A DNA stretch of 64,000 bases from Gemmatimonadota bacterium (GCA_029262115.1 JAJCZZ010000024.1:82026-146025), one strand, 5' to 3'. Counted from the stretch's first letter, positions 51,005 to 60,216 are shown. Program-made: numbers and translations. Notes: generated by a model from the letters alone, not told the origin.

Positions 51005-51502
51005 TCAGTGCGGCAGGTGCGGCCGGGCCCAACCGTACATCCAAGCGCCTGCCACCGCAGCGAGGAGTCCGACGCCGAAGACGGGCAAACCGCTCCCGAG
51101 CAACGCGTAGATCGGCCCCGGGCACGCCCCCGCCAGTCCCCACCCCAACCCGAACACAGTTCCTCCAAGCATATGGCGGGTGGTCGGCCGCGCCGCCCCG
51201 GCGTCGGGCCAATCGATGGGACCGCCTCGCATCGCACGGGTACTGCGCCGTTTCATCAGCAGCGTGGTCGCAACCCCGACGGTGACAGCCGTGCCGATGA
51301 CCCCGTACATGAAGACCGACTGGAAGCGAAACATCTCCTGGATCCGAAACCAGGACGCGACCTCTCCCTTGATGAACACGATTCCCAGGGCGATGCCGAG
51401 AAGGAGATAGACCAAGAGGCCCGCTTCGCGACCGGGCGGGGCTCCGTCCTGGTCGTCTTCGGCACCATGCGCCGGGACCTGCCCACTCACCTGCCCGCTC
51501 AT
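51005..51502 (-). CDS. YeeE/YedE-family (DUF6691) membrane protein, second half
   Basis: 165 residues from the ATG at 51502. Four hydrophobic helices; the conserved cysteine motif reads GWGLAGACPGPIYALLGSG. Together with its upstream partner it corresponds to a split YeeE/YedE sulfur-compound (thiosulfate-type) importer, also known as the PmpA/PmpB arrangement. The first ~40 residues (MSGQVSGQVPAHGAEDDQDG) are hydrophilic. Start overlaps the partner's stop by 4 nt. Confidence 0.88.
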   Translation of the reverse strand: MSGQVSGQVPAHGAEDDQDGAPPGREAGLLVYLLLGIALGIVFIKGEVASWFRIQEMFRFQSVFMYGVIGTAVTVGVATTLLMKRRSTRAMRGGPIDWPDAGAARPTTRHMLGGTVFGLGWGLAGACPGPIYALLGSGLPVFGVGLLAAVAGAWMYGWARPHLPH

Positions 51503-52062
51503 AGGAGCCACGGCAGGATGACATGGGCAGAAAAGAGCCCACCGACGAAGAAGCCAATGACCGCCACGAGCGAAGAACGGTGCAGATTCGACAGCCCGGA
51601 GATCGCGTGCCCCGAGGTGCACCCGTCCGCCCACCGGGCTCCGAATCCGACGAGGAACCCCCCGACCACCACGAGCGTGAACGTGGCCGGCGTCAGGATC
51701 CGCTCCAACGAGAAGACGTCGCCGGGCACCATGCCAACGAAGTCACGGATCCCCAGGGCGGCCAGATCCTCGCGGGTCGCGGCAGAGATCTCCACCACCT
51801 GATCGGCGCCGCCGAGGAAGGTCGCCGCAATCCAGCCGCCGACAACGACCCCGAGCGCCATCGCCAGGTGCCAACTCCCACGCTTCCACCAGTCGTACTG
51901 GAACAACTCCACCCGGCCCGGGGCCACTGCCGCGCACATGTGCTGGAGGCTCGAGGAGACGCCCCATTTTCGACCGCCGAACCAATAGACGAATGGAACG
52001 ACCAGTCCAATGAGTGGACCGGTCACGTACCACGGCCACGGTTGGGAGAGCCACGCAATCAT
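51499..52062 (-). CDS. YeeE/YedE-family membrane protein, first half
   Basis: 187 residues with about five hydrophobic segments. The core motif GFGARWADGCTSGHAISGLSNL includes the cysteine expected in the substrate path of thiosulfate importers. A more N-terminal Cys lies in SSSLQHMCAAVAPG. Transports a sulfur compound by inference only; no sulfur-oxidation genes are nearby. Confidence 0.9.
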   Translation of the reverse strand: MIAWLSQPWPWYVTGPLIGLVVPFVYWFGGRKWGVSSSLQHMCAAVAPGRVELFQYDWWKRGSWHLAMALGVVVGGWIAATFLGGADQVVEISAATREDLAALGIRDFVGMVPGDVFSLERILTPATFTLVVVGGFLVGFGARWADGCTSGHAISGLSNLHRSSLVAVIGFFVGGLFSAHVILPWLL

Positions 52063-52086
52063 GTCGAGCCACGGGTGGGGGAGGCG

Positions 52087-52606
52087 TCAGACGGACGGTT
52101 CGACGCTACGGGCAAAGGTGAGCCTGTGTCCGTCGGGGTCCGCAATCTCTATCTCGCGCATGCCGTAGGGGAAGGTCTCCGGCGCACGGAGAACCGCCGC
52201 GCCACGCTGGACGAGGGATTCGTGGAGCGCGTCGACGTCGTAGACCGAACCCAGGTACGAACCGTCTTGGTACTCTCCGGGTCCCTCACCTCTGCCGCCG
52301 AGCGTTCGCACGTAGGTACCCTCCGGGGCTTAGTATCGGAGCGCAGGGACCTGCCCATCAAAAACGTAGACCCCGCCCTCGGCGTCCACGGCAAGGTCGA
52401 GATTGTTCCCGAACTGATACTCCGGCGCCCCTTCGAGCACCCCGATCCGCGTGAACTCCCGGGTGGCCGCGGGGTCGCCACACACACCGCGGAGGCCGTT
52501 GCGCACGATCATCGTGTCACCAAGGGTCGTGCGATCGACTCGGGGCCCGTCGGCGGGGGTCGATCCCGGCCCGCACGCACAAGGCGGCACCGAGAAGGAC
52601 GCTGCC
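52087..52606 (-). pseudogene. Decayed 6-bladed propeller gene running into a VOC (glyoxalase-like) gene fragment
   Basis: Read 5' to 3' on minus. From about 52606 to 52266 come a lipoprotein-like start that requires a frameshift near 52585 (LLGAALC in one frame, CACGPGSTPAD in another), then MIVRNGLRGVCGD, FTRIGVLEGAPEYQFGN, LDLAVDAEGGVYVFDG, an in-frame TAA at 52330-52332, and YVRTLGGRGEGPGEYQ. These are typical of 6-bladed propeller lipoproteins. Without a break the frame continues at about 52266 into the C-terminal half of a VOC domain (VYDVDALHESLVQRGAAVL, EIADPDGHRLTF) and stops at 52087. Both parents are truncated, so a deletion joined them. It lies downstream of the RCK protein gene. 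Confidence 0.7.
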
Positions 52607-52612
52607 CCCGCG

Positions 52613-53890
52613 TCAAAACCAGCTCTCCGGCATGCCGCTCTGTACGAGCCGGGCCAGGTTGAAGGCCTGAACACCGTGCTCCTGGGCCACCTCTTCGGTG
52701 AAGGGCGACGCACGAAAGTTCCGGATGATCACGAACGCCTCCGGATGCTGCTTCCGGACGAGCATGGCGGCGTGGAGATTCGTTCCATCCACACCGCTCC
52801 CCAGGATCACCACCGGGGGAGGGCCGGAGTCTCGCACGACCGAGCCGACCCGTTCCCAGATGTCCGGATCCAGGATATCGCCGTCGATGATCGACCTCTC
52901 GTAGTCGTCGCTGAACCCCGGTTCATAGTCGAACGCGCGCGCATTCTTCGATGCGTCCTCGTCGATGATGAGCACCTCGCCGAAGCTCCCGAGGGCATGC
53001 TCCTGCAACTGGTGCAGGACCGTCTGACCGAACCGGCCGAAACCGGCGAGAACCACCAGATCACGTTCCGGCGTACGGTGGAACCGCCCAAGCAGATGCT
53101 CCTGCACCAGATATGTCGCGGCGAATTCGTGGCCGTTGAAGATCTGACACCCGCGGGCGATGCTCGATTCGGCCGTCTCTCGCATGAAACCCAGGTCCGA
53201 CACGTGCACCACGATCTGTCCCGCGAGGTCCGGGGCGATGCGCAGCACCTTGGCCGCCGCGTCCAGATTCACGAAGTCGTCGCCGGTGAGAAACAAGGCG
53301 CGGCGCGCACGGTCGACTCGTAGCCGCTGGAGGAGGTCGCCGTCGGTTACATCTCCCGTCACCACGACCGCCCTGTGCACGTCTTGGAGTTCACTGATGG
53401 CCGGGTGGCTCGGATTGCGCTCGACCACCACCACCATCCGGCGTGGGTCACGGACTCGCAGTTGACGGACATACAGGACCGTGAGCCGTCCGGCTCCGCC
53501 GATGATCACATGGTCCCGCAGACGCCGAACCTTGAGTGCCAGAGGCCCGACCAGTCGGATCGCCGCCTCGATCAGGGCGGACGCTGTGATCAATGGCGCC
53601 CCGAAGTACGCCGTCCAGAGCAAGATCCGCCCGTACAGCGGGCCACCCACCGGAGTGCCGACATCCAAGCCTCCCATCACGAACAGCCCGAGCGCGTAGT
53701 ACGCGCTCTCCGCGACGCCGACGACGGCCAGGTTCCGCTCGGTCACCGCGACCCCGGACAGGAGTCCAGCCCATCCGACCAAAAACACGGAGAGGAAGGC
53801 GAGACTCCTCCAGAACAGCGGGCGCCAAGCCGATCGACCCGTCGGGGGACGGTCCGACGCGCGAATGGACGGCAGGTCGTTCCAGGGCAT
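52613..53890 (-). CDS. TrkA-N/RCK channel-like protein
   Basis: 425 residues. Two membrane segments (about 28-52 and 85-115) flank a pore-like stretch LGLFVMGGLDVGTP, which is not the canonical TVGYG of K+ channels. Two Rossmann RCK domains follow: VIIGGAGRLTVLYVRQL near 127 and VVLAGFGRFGQTVLHQL near 285. VVVVERN and VLIIDED are the acidic strand-2 ends. It resembles CASTOR/Kch-type ligand-gated channels. Ion and ligand are unknown. Confidence 0.88.
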   Translation of the reverse strand: MPWNDLPSIRASDRPPTGRSAWRPLFWRSLAFLSVFLVGWAGLLSGVAVTERNLAVVGVAESAYYALGLFVMGGLDVGTPVGGPLYGRILLWTAYFGAPLITASALIEAAIRLVGPLALKVRRLRDHVIIGGAGRLTVLYVRQLRVRDPRRMVVVVERNPSHPAISELQDVHRAVVVTGDVTDGDLLQRLRVDRARRALFLTGDDFVNLDAAAKVLRIAPDLAGQIVVHVSDLGFMRETAESSIARGCQIFNGHEFAATYLVQEHLLGRFHRTPERDLVVLAGFGRFGQTVLHQLQEHALGSFGEVLIIDEDASKNARAFDYEPGFSDDYERSIIDGDILDPDIWERVGSVVRDSGPPPVVILGSGVDGTNLHAAMLVRKQHPEAFVIIRNFRASPFTEEVAQEHGVQAFNLARLVQSGMPESWF

Positions 53891-54298
53891 AGATCTCTCA
53901 GGGGTCCCGAATCGGAGTACTCCCTACAATGTGCCCCCCACCCAGCTGACTCAACACGTCGTCTCGCCGTGCTTCGGCCTCGGACAAGCGCCGGCGCGCC
54001 ACTTGACGTCCGCCACCCTCAAGGCCAGGAACGCGAGAAATGCCCACGCCAGGTCCGTGAAGTCGATGAGCATGGCAAAGGCGATGACGGCGGCCGGGCA
54101 TGCCACAGTAGACGGCGTCGCTTGTCGTCATAGTCCTGCCAGCATGTCGCCAGGTCACGCCCAGAATCATCGAGTTCCGCGGCGACCTGCTCGGCGAGTT
54201 GCGCCGGACCGCAGTCCCTCCGCCCACCGGCGTCCGCCTCCCTGTCCGTGTAGATTCCCACCAAGCCTTCCCCCTACCCGATCCGTGGGACCAACCGT
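53891..54298. other. 408-bp gap with a possible frameshifted small-gene remnant
   Basis: No intact gene. On minus, an open frame from 54264 reads MVGIYTDREADAGGRRD and AAELDDSGRDLATCWQDYDDK. After a putative shift near 54100 the adjacent frame reads a membrane helix, AAVIAFAMLIDFTDLAWAFL, and ends at a TGA at 53951. This may be a degraded or misassembled small membrane protein gene. Evidence is weak. Confidence 0.25.
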
Positions 54299-54622
54299 AT
54301 GGCATCGAGCCAGGAATTCGTCGACCACGTCGTGGAGCAATTCGACTCGAAGTGCGGCGTGACCGACAAGAAGATGTTTGGAGAGTATGGCCTCTTCAGC
54401 GGCGGAAAGATGTTTGCGCTCATCTGTGACGACCAACTCTTCATCAAACCGACCGCGGGGGGGCGAGAATACATCGGCACCCCGGTCGAGGCTCCGCCCT
54501 ACCCGGGCGCCAAGTCATGCTTCCTCATCGACCGCCTCGACGACCGGGCCTGGCTGAGCGAACTGGCGAGAATTTCGGTTCGCGAGCTTCCCGTACCCCG
54601 GCCGAGAAAGAAGAAGAAATAG
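54299..54622 (+). CDS. TfoX N-terminal domain protein
   Basis: 107 residues. KKMFGEYGLFSGGKMFALICDDQLFIKPT is the TfoX-N core. GYPGAKS-like PPYPGAKSCFLIDRLDDRAWLSELARI and a basic end PRPRKKKK follow. The domain occurs in competence regulators, but stand-alone copies have no settled role. Convergent with the DUF3127 gene, 18 nt apart. Confidence 0.9.
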   Translation: MASSQEFVDHVVEQFDSKCGVTDKKMFGEYGLFSGGKMFALICDDQLFIKPTAGGREYIGTPVEAPPYPGAKSCFLIDRLDDRAWLSELARISVRELPVPRPRKKKK

Positions 54623-54640
54623 GCGCCGCGGCTGCGCCAA

Positions 54641-55024
54641 TTAGAACGGTAGGTCGTCGTCCACATCGGAGTTCCGCATCTCGGGGGGCTCCGGTCCGTC
54701 GGGAGAACCCATGTGCGCCGGGCCACCCTGGCCCGAACCGCCCTGCCCGCCCTCCTGCGGGCGCTCGACGCGCCACGCCTTCACGTCGGTGTACCAGCGG
54801 CTTTGGTATTCGCGGCTCTGGATATCGATATGGGCGGTGAGCGTTTCGCCCTTCTGCACGGCAAACTTGTCGATATTGTCGCCCCACTGGACGAGGCAGA
54901 TCTGCTTCGGATACTGACCGCCCGTCTCCAGAATGAACTCCTGCTTTCGCCACTGCCCGTTCTTGCCCTCGCCCGACTGCTCCTGAAGCACGTCGATGAC
55001 CGTTCCGGTGATCTGAAGATCCAT
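54641..55024 (-). CDS. DUF3127 (single-strand-binding-like OB-fold) protein
   Basis: 127 residues from the ATG at 55024, with GGGAAGGGA just upstream. MDLQITGTVIDVL, KQEFILETGGQYPKQICLVQWGD and ETLTAHIDIQSREYQSRWYTDVKAW fit DUF3127, an OB-fold family found mostly in Bacteroidota and relatives. The tail is Gly/Gln/Pro-rich and ends with acidic DVDDDLPF, like the DDDIPF tip of true SSB. This suggests nucleic-acid binding with protein recruitment through the tip. Confidence 0.88.
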   Translation of the reverse strand: MDLQITGTVIDVLQEQSGEGKNGQWRKQEFILETGGQYPKQICLVQWGDNIDKFAVQKGETLTAHIDIQSREYQSRWYTDVKAWRVERPQEGGQGGSGQGGPAHMGSPDGPEPPEMRNSDVDDDLPF

Positions 55025-55246
55025 GTTCCCTTCCCTGAGTGTGGTAGCGTCCCGCGAATAAGCGGGACTGGGAGATAGCGCGCCGGAGAACCGTCTGTCC
55101 AGGCCCCGACGGCTACCCTGGTCGCTGATGGGGGCGCCCCCATCCCCACCGGTGGCGCTCCAGTTGGACTGTGCCATCCGTGCCTGAGTCTCCGACGGGG
55201 AGAGCGGCCTGGTCGCTCATCGCTTCACCTCAGCCGCTCCACTGGC

Positions 55247-56137
55247 TCACGCGGGCTCGAAAAGCCGAACCCGGTACATGACGGGCCAGAGCTTCCCAGT
55301 GAGAAGAAACGTGCCCGAGGCCGGATCTTGTGCGATCCCGTTCAGCACCGCCTCCGGCGACCCACGGTGAGCCGGAGGCACCAGGGAAGCCGCGTCGTAC
55401 TCGGCCACCACCCGTCCGGTCGCCTTGTCGATCTGCACGATCGTCGTCGATTGGAACACGTTTCCATACACGTAGTCGCCGACGCACTCGAGCTCGTTGA
55501 CCTGCCACAGCGGCACGCCCAGACGCGTGATCTGAATGTCCTCGAGCCGCTCGAAGGTCCGAGCGTCTCGACGGTACAGGATCGAGCCGCCGGACGTCAT
55601 GTAGAGGTTGAGCCCATCCGAACAGAGGCCCCACCCGAACGTATCGACAGGTATCGTGTCCACGACGCCCAACGTCGACGGATCGTAGACGAACGCGACG
55701 TGCTCTTTCCATGTCAGAAGAACGAGACGGCCGTCGTGGGCCGCGAGCCCCTCGGCGAAGTAGTCGGCCTGCAAGGAGTCGACCGCTCGGATCTCACCGG
55801 AACCCGGATCGACGCGACGGAGCGTCGAGCGGCCGTACTGCCCCGCGCTCTCGAACAGGTCCGCTCCGCTCATGACCAGGCCCTGAGTGTACGAGGTGGA
55901 GTCGTGCGGCAGGATCTCGACCACCTCGAGTGTTCCCTGCGGCACCTCCGCGGTGCATGCCGTCCCAACAAGCAGGAGGAGGGCGAGGAGGAGGACGAGG
56001 CGAAGGGCCGCTCGGATTCTGTGGACTGCAATCTTCAAGGCGAACGGCGCTGACGATCTTGAAGCCGTCCGCCGGGCCGACGACGACCCGTATCCATACC
56101 CGCCATCGTCCTGGATCACCCCTTGGGAGGCGATCAC
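55247..56137 (-). CDS. Glutaminyl-peptide cyclotransferase (glutamine cyclotransferase family)
   Basis: 296 residues. The N-terminal hydrophobic segment ALRLVLLLALLLLVGTAC may be a signal or lipoprotein anchor. The first 30 residues before it are doubtful, and a TTG at 56038 is an alternative start. The propeller domain shows SYTQGLVMSGADLFESAGQYGRSTLRRVD, LTWKEHVAFVYD, GWGLCSDGLNLYMTSG, VNELECVGDYVYGNV and AVLNGIAQDPASGTFLLTGKLWPVMYRV, all PF05096 hallmarks. Forms N-terminal pyroglutamate on peptides. Confidence 0.9.
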   Translation of the reverse strand: MIASQGVIQDDGGYGYGSSSARRTASRSSAPFALKIAVHRIRAALRLVLLLALLLLVGTACTAEVPQGTLEVVEILPHDSTSYTQGLVMSGADLFESAGQYGRSTLRRVDPGSGEIRAVDSLQADYFAEGLAAHDGRLVLLTWKEHVAFVYDPSTLGVVDTIPVDTFGWGLCSDGLNLYMTSGGSILYRRDARTFERLEDIQITRLGVPLWQVNELECVGDYVYGNVFQSTTIVQIDKATGRVVAEYDAASLVPPAHRGSPEAVLNGIAQDPASGTFLLTGKLWPVMYRVRLFEPA

Positions 56138-56215
56138 CCGAGAGCCTCACCCGAGCGGGGCGTGGAAGAGCGCGTCACCAACCAGGACCTACTGCACCCG
56201 CACTCTGTCCGGATA

Positions 56216-56590
56216 CTACCCGGCGAAGTAGAAGGTCTTCCTCACCATGGCTTCGACAGGCTCGCCATCTACCATGGCCGGCTCGTACACGCATCTCGTC
56301 GCAACATCGCGCGCCCGCCCCACGTACTCTTCCGCGCCCGTTCGAGGGTGACTCGAGCGCACAATGATACTCGCTGGATCCACCGATCCCTCGGGCGTCA
56401 CTCTGTACATCAACGAAACCCTCCGCGGGGCGCGGCTGGGATCCGGCGGCTCGGTGTAGGGGCAGCCGACCTCGGTCGGAGTCGCCCCTCCATAGAGCGC
56501 CGCTGGACCGATACGTCCCTCGGCCGGAGCCTTCGCACAGCCCGCGCTGACAGCCAGAAGAACGAAACCCGACAATACCTTTCCGGACAC
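56216..56590 (-). CDS. Small lipoprotein-like protein with a TonB C-terminal-type domain
   Basis: 124 residues from a GTG at 56590 with GAGGAGG about 5 nt upstream, which decides the start. The hydrophobic leader GKVLSGFVLLAVSAGC ends in a lipobox-like cysteine. The rest, RVSLMYRVTPEGSVDPASI and YEPAMVDGEPVEAMVRKTFYF, follows the TonB-C fold pattern. It has no Pro-rich spacer, so it is unlikely to be a working energy transducer. Confidence 0.78.
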   Translation of the reverse strand: MSGKVLSGFVLLAVSAGCAKAPAEGRIGPAALYGGATPTEVGCPYTEPPDPSRAPRRVSLMYRVTPEGSVDPASIIVRSSHPRTGAEEYVGRARDVATRCVYEPAMVDGEPVEAMVRKTFYFAG

Positions 56591-56894
56591 GGCCCCTCCT
56601 CGATCGGTTCCACCAAAGGTGACTGCGGAACAGATCGGCAAGCGGCATGCCGCGCGGAAAACCTCCACCTGTTGCCGAACTCTCCGACCAGATTGGCCCT
56701 GACAGCGGACACCCGTGTCCAGCGGCCAGGACACCTCTGGTACCGCGCCATAGGAGCCTGGCGGCAATTCCGGGCCCGCTGCAAGAGCCCAGAGCTCCAA
56801 CAACGACAAGCGATGCCGAGGCCATCCCAACACGTCCGACCATCTGAGCCTCCACCCAACTCGCATTTCTCATACGCCGCCACACCGGCACCAC
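56591..56894. other. Gap between the ADOP permease and the TonB-C lipoprotein gene
   Basis: 304 bp. No coding frame that I can support. The region directly before 56590 holds a strong ribosome binding site; a promoter for the downstream pair is expected but not identified. Confidence 0.4.
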
Positions 56895-59609
56895 CTATCT
56901 CTCGTTCAGCGCCACCACTGGCTGGATCCTCAGGGCCCGGAGCGTGGGCTCCAGGCAGGCCAGCACACCCACCAGGAGCATGAAAGCCGAGCAGGCCATG
57001 AGCGTGAGCGCCGGATCGGGACCGGGGATGTTGGCTTCGCGGAGGGAGTAGAGCAGAACCGAACCCACGACCGCCCCCACGGCAATCCCCACGACGAGCT
57101 GGAGAAAGACGCGCCGCGCGATGGCGATCAGGATGCGCTCCGGCCGTGCGCCAAGCGCCGTGCGGATCCCGATCTCCCGGGTCCGCTGCGACACGGTGAA
57201 CGACATGAGGGCATAGAGGCCCGCGCCGGACAGCAGCATGGTGAGGCCGCAGAGGAAGACGAGCAGCATGTAGCTGTACAGGTTGACTGTCTTGTCGATG
57301 TTGGGGGCGTCGCTCAGCACGCGGGGATTCCGGATCAGCGCCTCCGGATCCACCTCGCTCGCGATGCGACGCAGCCGCGAGACGAACGCGAGGGGGTCCT
57401 CGCCCAACCGGATCGCCATCCACACTGGATAGAGGTCCCCCGGGGCGGCCGGATGATACATGCCCTCGTCACGGCTGGTAAGCGCATTCATGCCCAGGTG
57501 TCCCACGACGCCCACGATCTCGTACCACGGCCCCGGCTCGCGGTCCTCACGGACGACGTACCGCACGCGGCGGCCGATTGGGTTTCGGCCATCGAGGACG
57601 CGCTCCACGAACGCGGTGTTCACGATCACGGCGGTGGGGTCCGGCCCCAGGGTCGCTGCCAGGTCTCTCGTGTCGAACCCGCGCCCATTCAGGACGCCCT
57701 GCCCCAGTCCGTCGAAGAACCCTACGTCGACGGTGGCGAGCCGAACACGATAGCCCTCGAAGCCCTCGCCCCGGTCCTCGCCCTCGATCTCCACGCGCCC
57801 GGCGGGGTGGTCCATCTCGGGGAGACGGCTCCCCATGGCCACGCCGCGAACGCCGGGCTCGGTGGAAAGGCGATCCCGTAGACGGGTGACCACAGCCATC
57901 AGGCGCTCGCGAAGCTCCGGAACCTCGAGGAACGCCGGAACGTCGAGGCCGTGCTGGGCCACGACGCGGTCCGTCCAGGGGATGCTCAGCTCGACCATCA
58001 GGTATTCGTCCGAGTCGATCTCGCTGGCGGGCGGCCCGTTCTCGACGAGGGCGTAGGTCAGGGTGCCCCCCAGCGTGAGGAACCCGACGGCCATGGCGAC
58101 CTCCGCCACGATCAGGAGGGTCGAGGCGCGGCCGAAGCGCATCCCGGACCTGGCCGCCGTGCCTTGCAGGGTCACGCCCAATCCGCGCCCCGTGGCGCGG
58201 AGGGCCGGAAGAACCCCCGCGACCACTGCGCAGAGCGCGGCCACGGACAGCGCGACGGCAACGGTCCAGGGCTTCACGCCGAAGTCGAGCCAGAAGGCGT
58301 CGAAGGGCAGTGCGCGCTGAAAGCGGGCTGCCACGAAGTCGGCAAGGAACAGACCGAGCCCGGCCGAGCCCACCGCGAGGACGAGCGCCTCCGCGAAGAG
58401 TTGCGAGATGATGCGCCTCCGGCTCGCGCCCAGGGCCGTGCGCACGGCGATCTCTCCCGAGCGCGACGCGGTCCGCGCCAGGATCAGGGTGCCGACGTTC
58501 CCGCACACGATCATGAGCAGCGCGAAGGCCACCATCTGCGTAAAGAACGTTTCGGCCCGATCCAACCCGTCGAACCCTCCCCACGCCATCTCGGTGTACC
58601 CCATCACCTGCGGCCGTAGCTGCCCATGCGTGTCCGGGTACTCGCTGGCCAGGCGGGCGCCGACGGTCTCCAACTCCAACTGGGCGTCGTCGATGCTAGC
58701 GCCGTCGGCCAGACGCCCAAACACAGTCAGGGCCGGCCCCCTGCCGCGCTCGAAGTCGGTGGGTCGGTACCGTATCGGGAGCCAGAGGTGGTCGTGCCAT
58801 GGAAACAGGAACCCCTCGGGCATGACGCCCACCACCTCGTGGGGCTTCGTGCCGATGCCGATCGTCTTGCCCAGAACGTCGGGGTCGCCGCCCAGCCGCG
58901 ACTGCCAGAGCTGTTGGGAGAGCACAACGACGTCGGGGGCACCGGGGACCTCGTCCGACTCGAGGAGGACGCGCCCCATGAGGGGAGGCGTCCGCAGGAT
59001 CCGAAAACCCGACGCGGTGATCTCGGCTCCGGGGACCGGCGTGGCCCGCCCGTCCTCGGAGATCACGTTATAGGCTTCGGACCGCGTCGCTCCGACGGCT
59101 GCGAATGTGGCCAGTTCGTCGCGCCACACGAAGAAATCGTGGAGCGACCGGACCTCGACGCGGCGGTCCGCCACGTTCCGGTTCCGGATCCCGACGATCC
59201 GGTCAGCCTCGTCGAAGGGGAGCGGAGCGCCCATCGCGGCGATACCATGGATCGGGATCAGGCTGGCGGGGATCCCGATGGACAGCGCGAAGGCGGCGAC
59301 GATCGTCAGGCCTGGGTTCCGGCGAAGCATGCGCAGGCCGAGCTTCACATCGAGCCAGGAGAAGCCGAAGCCCAACCCGCCCGAACGGTGACCCGGTTGC
59401 CGTCGTCGGAGCAGAAGCGCGAGGACCCACGTCTGGGGGTGGAGCAGGTGGGCAGCGAGCCAGAACCACGCCGCCGTGGCGCCGAAGCGGGCCCGCCGCT
59501 CGTCGTGCCGCTGGTCCAGCAGATCGCAGACCTCCGCGCCTAGGTCCCCGGGAAGCAGAAGTCGGAAGAGCCGACTCAGGCGCCCGACCGCACCGCCGGA
59601 TCTGCTCAC
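56895..59609 (-). CDS. ADOP-type ABC transporter permease (MacB/FtsX, duplicated)
   Basis: About 904 residues from a GTG at 59609 overlapping the PadR stop as GTGA; an ATG at 59630 adds 7. The N-terminal prefix (LLLPGDLGAEVCDLLDQRHDERRARFG) is the permease-prefix domain. Two MacB-periplasmic and FtsX modules follow, each with LDVKLGLRMLRRNPGLTIVAAFALSIGI or NPIGRRVRYVV-type elements and three to four membrane helices (TALGASRRRIISQLFAEALVLAVG and TALGARPERILIAIARRVFLQLVVG are the paired coupling regions). These acidobacterial duplicated orphan permeases typically lack a linked ATPase and are paired with PadR, as here. Substrate is unknown. Confidence 0.92.
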   Translation of the reverse strand: MSRSGGAVGRLSRLFRLLLPGDLGAEVCDLLDQRHDERRARFGATAAWFWLAAHLLHPQTWVLALLLRRRQPGHRSGGLGFGFSWLDVKLGLRMLRRNPGLTIVAAFALSIGIPASLIPIHGIAAMGAPLPFDEADRIVGIRNRNVADRRVEVRSLHDFFVWRDELATFAAVGATRSEAYNVISEDGRATPVPGAEITASGFRILRTPPLMGRVLLESDEVPGAPDVVVLSQQLWQSRLGGDPDVLGKTIGIGTKPHEVVGVMPEGFLFPWHDHLWLPIRYRPTDFERGRGPALTVFGRLADGASIDDAQLELETVGARLASEYPDTHGQLRPQVMGYTEMAWGGFDGLDRAETFFTQMVAFALLMIVCGNVGTLILARTASRSGEIAVRTALGASRRRIISQLFAEALVLAVGSAGLGLFLADFVAARFQRALPFDAFWLDFGVKPWTVAVALSVAALCAVVAGVLPALRATGRGLGVTLQGTAARSGMRFGRASTLLIVAEVAMAVGFLTLGGTLTYALVENGPPASEIDSDEYLMVELSIPWTDRVVAQHGLDVPAFLEVPELRERLMAVVTRLRDRLSTEPGVRGVAMGSRLPEMDHPAGRVEIEGEDRGEGFEGYRVRLATVDVGFFDGLGQGVLNGRGFDTRDLAATLGPDPTAVIVNTAFVERVLDGRNPIGRRVRYVVREDREPGPWYEIVGVVGHLGMNALTSRDEGMYHPAAPGDLYPVWMAIRLGEDPLAFVSRLRRIASEVDPEALIRNPRVLSDAPNIDKTVNLYSYMLLVFLCGLTMLLSGAGLYALMSFTVSQRTREIGIRTALGARPERILIAIARRVFLQLVVGIAVGAVVGSVLLYSLREANIPGPDPALTLMACSAFMLLVGVLACLEPTLRALRIQPVVALNER

Positions 59610-59914
59610 GGCTGCACCACACCCCGCCATATGCGCTCCGCCGTGGCACGCGCCTCACCGAGGGCATCCCACCCGCTTGGTGTCAGTTCGAAGACACGGC
59701 GGGCGCGCCCGCCGCGCCCATCCGGCGGACGCTCCTCCTTCGATCGGACCAGTCCGCGTTCCTCGAGGCGGACCAACGTCACGTAGACGGTGGCGACGGA
59801 GACCCGTCGGCTTGCGACATTGGCCAACTCGTCCTGAATGGCCGCGCCGTAGGCGCCCGACCCGAGGCGGACTACAGCCAGCATCGCCAACTGCTGGAGC
59901 TCACCGAGACTCAT
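59606..59914 (-). CDS. PadR-family transcriptional regulator
   Basis: 102 residues from the ATG at 59914 (MSLGELQQLAMLAVVRLG), with GGAGG about 9 nt upstream. Winged helix: AYGAAIQDELANVASRRVSVATVYVTLVRLEERGLVRSKEE, then the wing GGRARRVFELTPSGWDAL. It overlaps the ADOP permease start by 4 nt and very likely represses this unit through the palindrome at 59933-59961. Confidence 0.95.
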   Translation of the reverse strand: MSLGELQQLAMLAVVRLGSGAYGAAIQDELANVASRRVSVATVYVTLVRLEERGLVRSKEERPPDGRGGRARRVFELTPSGWDALGEARATAERIWRGVVQP

Positions 59915-59932
59915 CCAACGGCCCTCCGTCTC

Positions 59933-59961
59933 AATATTGACATTGTCAACATCAATATTGG
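59933..59961 (-). promoter_or_regulatory. Palindromic operator candidate upstream of padR
   Basis: CAATATTGA (59933-59941) and TCAATATTG (59953-59961) are perfect 9-bp inverted repeats 11 nt apart. A nested TTGAC-ATT-GTCAA lies at 59938-59950. The site is very AT-rich in a GC-rich region and begins 18 nt upstream of the padR start codon, suited to autorepression. Confidence 0.75.
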
Positions 59962-60057
59962 GGAAGTCCGTTTGGCGTGCACCGCTCGGAAGCGCGATCA
60001 CTACGTTGCGCCTACGATCCAAGCAATCCGGATGCCTCGACATGACGTTCCCGCCGA

Positions 60058-60216
60058 TTAGAGGCACCCGGTGAAGATGGAAATGGACACGCCTTCCACT
60101 TCGTCGAAGGGGTTCAGGTGGGCGGCGGGGCCCATGTCGCGGGTAAGGGCGTCCGATAGGAGCTCGAGGAGCTTCGTGCGTGGCACGTAGAGTGGCTTCT
60201 CAAGTTCAAACGGACG
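60058..60216 (-). pseudogene. Orphan C-terminal gene fragment
   Basis: A 52-codon frame without a start, following TAG and ending in TAA at 60058. It reads RPFELEKPLYVPRTKLLELL, then LTRDMGPAAHLNPFDEVEG and SISIFTGCL. The composition is that of a real protein end, but I do not recognise the family. It lies upstream of padR, before its promoter. Confidence 0.4.

Noticed and set aside
54641..55024. True single-stranded DNA-binding protein Ssb
   Set aside because: The OB-fold and acidic tip are similar, but the core motifs match DUF3127 rather than the Ssb family.
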